Origin: Nocardioidaceae bacterium
GTDB taxonomy: Bacteria; Actinomycetota; Actinomycetes; Propionibacteriales; Nocardioidaceae
DNA: 34,013 bases
Assembly: GCA_030447585.1 (NCBI GenBank)
Contig: JAUJOO010000006.1
Coordinates: 84,113 to 118,125 of the forward strand
Direction of reading: 5' to 3'
Part shown: positions 30,878 through 34,013 of the stretch, piece after piece
How positions within the stretch are numbered: the stretch's first letter is position 1
Layout: every line of letters starts with the position of its first letter
The notes under the pieces: model-generated
Seen by the model: only the letters and a program-made list of their open reading frames with translations
What the model was told of the DNA's origin: nothing
The model's database searches: none
Translations under genes and position numbers: made by a program

Positions 30878-31996
30878 TCACACTGGCGCGGCAGCGAGCA
30901 GGAGCTCCCGCAGCCGCATGTCCTCGCGGACGGGGGTCGGCAACACCTCGGATGCTTGTCGATCCTTGCTGGACAAGAGCTCCACGATGCCAGCCGCCAC
31001 CTGACTCGGAGTACGTGGATCGACCACCAACCCTGAGCCGGCCACCTGCATGGTCTCCGGTGCTCCACCGGAGTCCCCCACCAGTACCGGGACTCCTGAC
31101 GCGATTGCTTCGAGAAAGACGATTCCGAACGCCTCGGGCTCAAGCCCCCATAGGCGGGTCCGGCAAGGAAGTGCGAAGACGTCTGCCATCGCATAGGCGA
31201 GCGGCATCTCTTCCCATGGCCGGCTCGAGACGAAGGTCACCGACTGCGCGACTCCTACCCGGCGCGCAAGCCGCACCAGTCGACCTCGTGAGGGTCCGTC
31301 GCCGACGATGACAAGCCTCGCGTCGGGGTGCTGGGTCAGTACCTGTGGCCAGGCCTTGATCAGCGTGTCGTGGCCCTTGCGACGTACCAACCGCGACGCC
31401 GAAAGCACGACGGGCTGGTCGTCAGACAGCCCCAGCTTGGGTCGCCACACGCTCTTGTCGAGACCGGGCTTGAAGCGCTCTCTGTCAACCTCTGGAGACA
31501 ACCGCCGCATCCTCGCGGCCGCTTGTGTTGAGAGCGCCGAGGCGATCTCTCGACGGCAGTACTCGCTCACAAAGGTCAAGATGTCCACGTCCTCGCCGAT
31601 CCGCCGAAGAAGCGATCGAGCGACGGGCACCTTCGACCACCACACCTCGTGACCGTGGGTGAGACCGACGACGGTCGCCACACCGGCTCTGCGCCTCAGG
31701 CCTCGAGCAAGCAGACCCAACGGGGCAGCCGCTCCGAACACGACAGCGTCGCAACCGTGACCGACAGCAACGCGCCGCACGGATCGGGCGAGCCGCCAGG
31801 TGGGAAGCAGTATCCGGGCCCGGTCACGGACCACGAGGTAGGGAATGCCGCGGTCGATCGCATCTGATCCCGACATCCGTGCTGTATAGACGACGAGCTC
31901 GTCAGCGCTGAACCCCTCGCACAGCGAGTAGACGAACGACTCGATCCCCCCGCGCCGAGGCGGAAAGTCATTGGTCACGACAAGGGTCTTCGTCAT
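30878..31996 (-). CDS. pimB: GT4 glycosyltransferase, PimB'-type phosphatidylinositol mannoside mannosyltransferase
   Basis: 372 residues, GT-B fold. N-terminus T-L-V-V-T-N-D-F-P-P-R-R-G-G-I-E-S-F (nucleotide-sugar glycosyltransferase opening with the conserved G-G-I), a His in L-T-H-G-H-E, and the C-terminal donor site with S-A-S-R-L-V-R-R-K-G-H-D-T-L and E-A-F-G-I-V-F-L-E-A (E-x7-E). PimB' adds the second mannose to PIM1 from GDP-mannose at the inner leaflet. The identification rests on sequence type and on the Rv2187-Rv2190c order. ATG 31996 overlaps the upstream peptidase stop (ATGA), so the two are coupled. Confidence 0.88.
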   Translation of the reverse strand: MTKTLVVTNDFPPRRGGIESFVYSLCEGFSADELVVYTARMSGSDAIDRGIPYLVVRDRARILLPTWRLARSVRRVAVGHGCDAVVFGAAAPLGLLARGLRRRAGVATVVGLTHGHEVWWSKVPVARSLLRRIGEDVDILTFVSEYCRREIASALSTQAAARMRRLSPEVDRERFKPGLDKSVWRPKLGLSDDQPVVLSASRLVRRKGHDTLIKAWPQVLTQHPDARLVIVGDGPSRGRLVRLARRVGVAQSVTFVSSRPWEEMPLAYAMADVFALPCRTRLWGLEPEAFGIVFLEAIASGVPVLVGDSGGAPETMQVAGSGLVVDPRTPSQVAAGIVELLSSKDRQASEVLPTPVREDMRLRELLLAAAPV

Positions 31997-33279
31997 CCCT
32001 GCGATGCCAACGCTCGAAGGGAGCGCCGCCAACGCTGCGTGAACGCCTCCTCGGACGTTCCTAGCTGACGGAAGGCGCTCGACAAGTCGTCGGGGCGCTC
32101 GACGACGAAACGATAGAACCGCACGAGACTGCGCTCCCCGTACATCTTCGCGATCAGCCGGTTGGCGAGCCAGGCCTGCTCGTAGGCTAGCTCAAGATCA
32201 CCGGACGCCGCCGAGAAGTCCTCGTTGTCAGGCAGGGCCGCCGGCGCGCCGTTGCGGCGTACGTCACGTATGACGGCGCGCGCCGACACCGAGATGGGGA
32301 CGTCGACCGCCCCGACACCCACATAGTCGGCGAAGCCTTCCGCCACCCACAGCGGCATCTCGACGACAGCGGCGCCAGTGGCGGCGTGGGTGGCCTCATG
32401 CGTGATGACGACCCGTGAACCGATAGGGCCCAGCCGGTCGAACACCCTGGCATTGACCACGATCACGACTTGGGAGGCAGGACGATCGGAGCCGTCCACA
32501 GTCGTCGTGACAGCCGCGATCTTGTCGTAGCTGCCAGGTGTGGCGGCGAGTATGGCCTCAAGCTGCTCGGTCGAGCGGGGAGCGTAGGCGACCAGTGTGC
32601 CCGTCCACCAGGGAACCACGGACTGCAAGTCGCGAACCGCTTGCCGAAGTCTGTGGTCGATGCGCTCGGTGTCAGCCGTCGTGGTTGCGGCAGCCACTGT
32701 GCGCTCAGAGCGGCGTACCACCAGCCGTTCGAACAGCCAGATGGGGGCACGCTCTTCCTCCGCTGCCTGCAAGTCGACGATGAACACCTCGTCCCCACGC
32801 TCGACAAAGGTGTAGGAGACGGTCATCCGGGCGGGCAAGGACGCGGACCGCCGCAGCGAGTAGGTGATCTCGACCGCCGCCTGCCAAGCGTCACCGCCGA
32901 GCCGACGCTCCTCGGCCGGCCCCAGCCCGGCTTCAGCGGCCACGTAACGTGTGTCGAGGCTGTTGACCCCCAGCGCTCGAAGGTTCCTGTACGTCGTCTC
33001 GCCGCGCTGCTGGGATTCCACCGTGGAGGTGTCCCAGGCAGCCAGGTAGGTCGCCTGGCTGCCTCGGCTGATGGCGCTCGCCTGACGTTCCAACGCATCA
33101 CGCGCAAGCGCATCGCGCCGAGCGGCGGGGTCGTCGGTTACCTTCTGGGTGGGAGTGGAGCGGCCATCACTGAGCAGCCGATCGGTGTTGTCATCGAAAA
33201 CCAGCCAGCCTACCGCGCTTGCCGCGATGAGGAACGCCACGAGAGCGGCGAACGTACGCGACTGCTGCTGCCCTGCCAC
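31993..33279 (-). CDS. Membrane-anchored HExxH metallopeptidase-like protein
   Basis: 428 residues. One N-terminal helix (about 9-28) anchors it; the rest is extracytoplasmic. Residues about 290-320 read V-I-T-H-E-A-T-H-A-A-T-G...P-L-W-V-A-E-G-F-A-D-Y-V-G: His294, Glu295, His298 and, 16 residues later, Glu314, a gluzincin arrangement as in the peptidase MA-like families. The region before it (about 60-250) has no recognised domain. The GTG at 33279 lies 6 nt after TAGGAT (33286-33291). It is upstream of and coupled to PimB' and downstream of the RipC-like gene, so an envelope role is likely; the peptidase activity itself is inferred from the motif. Confidence 0.85.
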   Translation of the reverse strand: MAGQQQSRTFAALVAFLIAASAVGWLVFDDNTDRLLSDGRSTPTQKVTDDPAARRDALARDALERQASAISRGSQATYLAAWDTSTVESQQRGETTYRNLRALGVNSLDTRYVAAEAGLGPAEERRLGGDAWQAAVEITYSLRRSASLPARMTVSYTFVERGDEVFIVDLQAAEEERAPIWLFERLVVRRSERTVAAATTTADTERIDHRLRQAVRDLQSVVPWWTGTLVAYAPRSTEQLEAILAATPGSYDKIAAVTTTVDGSDRPASQVVIVVNARVFDRLGPIGSRVVITHEATHAATGAAVVEMPLWVAEGFADYVGVGAVDVPISVSARAVIRDVRRNGAPAALPDNEDFSAASGDLELAYEQAWLANRLIAKMYGERSLVRFYRFVVERPDDLSSAFRQLGTSEEAFTQRWRRSLRALASQG

Positions 33280-33285
33280 CAGTAG

Positions 33286-33291
33286 ATCCTA
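33286..33291 (-). promoter_or_regulatory. Candidate leaderless -10 box of the HExxH peptidase gene
   Basis: On the minus strand TAGGAT, six nucleotides, then the GTG start; no ribosome binding site. It gives the peptidase-pimB pair its own promoter apart from the RipC-like gene. Confidence 0.5.
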
Positions 33292-33348
33292 GGTCGAAGC
33301 CGAGAGTCTCCGGTTGTAAACGGCAGCGGGGCCCAGCGGCCAGGAGCC

Positions 33349-34013
33349 TCAGCCGATGCGCACGGCCATGTTGACAGGCATGGAGTGGACCGAGACGATC
33401 TCGACGGGTCGGCTGGGGTTTGCGGCGTGGACGAGGCGGCCACCCCCGATGTACATCCCCACATGGGAGATCGGCGAGTAGTAGAAGACGAGGTCCCCGG
33501 GCTGCAGGGCAGAAAGTGACACCGGGGTGCCGGCACCCGGTTGCATGCTCGAGGCGTGGGGTATGGAAACTCCGGCCGCCCTCCAGGCGTACATGGTCAG
33601 GCCGGAGCAGTCGAAGGCGTTGGGCCCTGCCGCGCCGTAGACGTAGGCGTCTCCCACTTGAGCGAGTGCCGTCCGGACGGCGGTCGCTGCCCGCGCCGAC
33701 GTGGGGGCGGTGGCGACCGGCGTGCGGGGCGCGCTGCGCGTCGGCGCTGGGGCGACGTCCGGCTCCGGCTCAGCAGCCGGCTCAGCCACCTCGGCTGCCT
33801 CCGCTGCCTCTGCCGCCTCCGCTGCCTCCGCTGCCTCCGCTGCCTCCGCTGCCTCCGCTGCCTCCGCTGCCTCCGCTGCCTCCGCTGCCTCCGCTGCCTC
33901 CGCTGCCTCCGCTGCCTCCGCTGCCTCTGCGGCCTCCGCCGCGGCCTCCGCTGCTTCGGCGGCCTCTGCGGCCTCGGCTCGCTCGGCAGCCCGCTGTAGC
34001 CGGAGCAGTCTGG
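33349..34013 (-). CDS. NlpC/P60 peptidoglycan endopeptidase, RipC type (partial, 5' end off the window)
   Basis: The C-terminal about 110 residues are an NlpC/P60 domain: G-D-A-Y-V-Y-G-A-A-G-P-N-A-F-D-C-S-G-L-T-M-Y-A-W with the catalytic Cys, S-H-V-G-M-Y-I-G with the catalytic His, and L-V-H-A-A-N-P with the third polar residue. It cleaves stem peptides (D-Glu to diaminopimelate). The visible N-terminal part begins R-L-L-R-L-Q-R-A-A-E-R and runs into a long E-A-A triplet repeat, then a Pro/Ala linker. A helical coiled-coil region before NlpC/P60 and the position next to PimB' match Rv2190c/RipC, which is activated by FtsEX. The frame is open to the right edge; the true start and signal peptide lie beyond it. 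Confidence 0.9.
   Translation of the reverse strand, partial: RLLRLQRAAERAEAAEAAEAAEAAAEAAEAAEAAEAAEAAEAAEAAEAAEAAEAAEAAEAAEAAEAAEAAEAAEVAEPAAEPEPDVAPAPTRSAPRTPVATAPTSARAATAVRTALAQVGDAYVYGAAGPNAFDCSGLTMYAWRAAGVSIPHASSMQPGAGTPVSLSALQPGDLVFYYSPISHVGMYIGGGRLVHAANPSRPVEIVSVHSMPVNMAVRIG
33794..33928 (-). repeat. Fifteen-copy 9-bp tandem repeat inside the RipC-like gene
   Basis: Unit GCTGCCTCC on the plus strand, E-A-A in the protein. Copies from 33821 to 33919 are eleven exact repeats; the two before them and the one after differ by one or two bases, and the first (33794-33802) is exact. More degenerate copies continue to about 33980. The multiple-of-three unit keeps the frame, so copy-number change would alter helix length without breaking the gene. 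Confidence 0.92.

Noticed and set aside
33794-33980. CRISPR-like repeated array
   Set aside because: Repeats are 9 bp, adjoining and in frame within a gene; there are no spacers.
33541-33999. Plus-strand frame with a Leu/Arg/Cys triplet repeat
   Set aside because: It is the reverse reading of the E-A-A repeat of the RipC-like gene, which has a full NlpC/P60 domain in the other direction.

Overview
The window is high-GC DNA from an actinobacterium (Actinomycetota). Its backbone follows the gene order around Mycobacterium tuberculosis Rv2172c-Rv2190c: metF-like (8160-9113), idsA-type prenyl synthase (9220), Rv2175c-type DNA-binding protein and PknL-type kinase in divergent orientation (11197-13859), class II DAHP synthase (16673), PlsC-type acyltransferase (20539), glucokinase-type ROK protein (27222), Rv2185c-type SRPBCC protein (28356), FadD15-type acyl-CoA synthetase (29051), PimB'-type glycosyltransferase (30878) and RipC-type NlpC/P60 hydrolase (33349 to the right edge). 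The mannosyltransferase genes mptA and Rv2181 are absent. This fits a non-mycolate actinobacterium, perhaps of the Nocardioides/Propionibacteriales kind, but the family is not proven.

Left part (1-8053): a secreted peptidoglycan amidase running off the left edge; a tightly overlapping operon of a DUF4126 membrane protein, an ATP-grasp ligase-like protein and a CrtI-like FAD oxidoreductase; a frameshifted NUDIX pseudogene; a PAT-type acetyltransferase; and a YcaQ/AlkX-like DNA glycosylase-family protein. A 30-bp perfect palindrome and a 12-bp tandem duplication precede the last gene.

Middle (8054-20485): MetF, prenyl synthase, a small cysteine-containing protein plus MerR regulator operon with a recognisable MerR-type promoter, the Rv2175c/PASTA-kinase pair, an EamA transporter, threonine aldolase, a DUF1622/small membrane protein pair, DAHP synthase, a phosphofructokinase carrying the pyrophosphate-type residues, and an unusual alpha/beta-hydrolase to dual-specificity-phosphatase fusion.

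Right part (20486-34013): PlsC with a long charged tail, esterase, a C-terminally anchored membrane protein, an archaeal-type LOR/SDH (ornithine cyclodeaminase-like) protein, an exported metallophosphoesterase, two tandem ROK kinases, SRPBCC, FadD, and then a coupled trio for the cell envelope: RipC-like hydrolase, membrane-anchored HExxH peptidase and PimB-like mannosyltransferase. Much of the window therefore concerns the envelope (peptidoglycan hydrolysis, phospholipid and phosphoinositide mannoside synthesis, prenyl diphosphate supply, PASTA signalling) and central metabolism (glycolysis, shikimate entry, one-carbon metabolism).

About a dozen genes carry a TANNNT-like -10 box exactly 6-7 nt before the start codon and no ribosome binding site, which points to widespread leaderless transcription and fixes several starts. 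No tRNA, rRNA, CRISPR array, insertion sequence or prophage was recognised.
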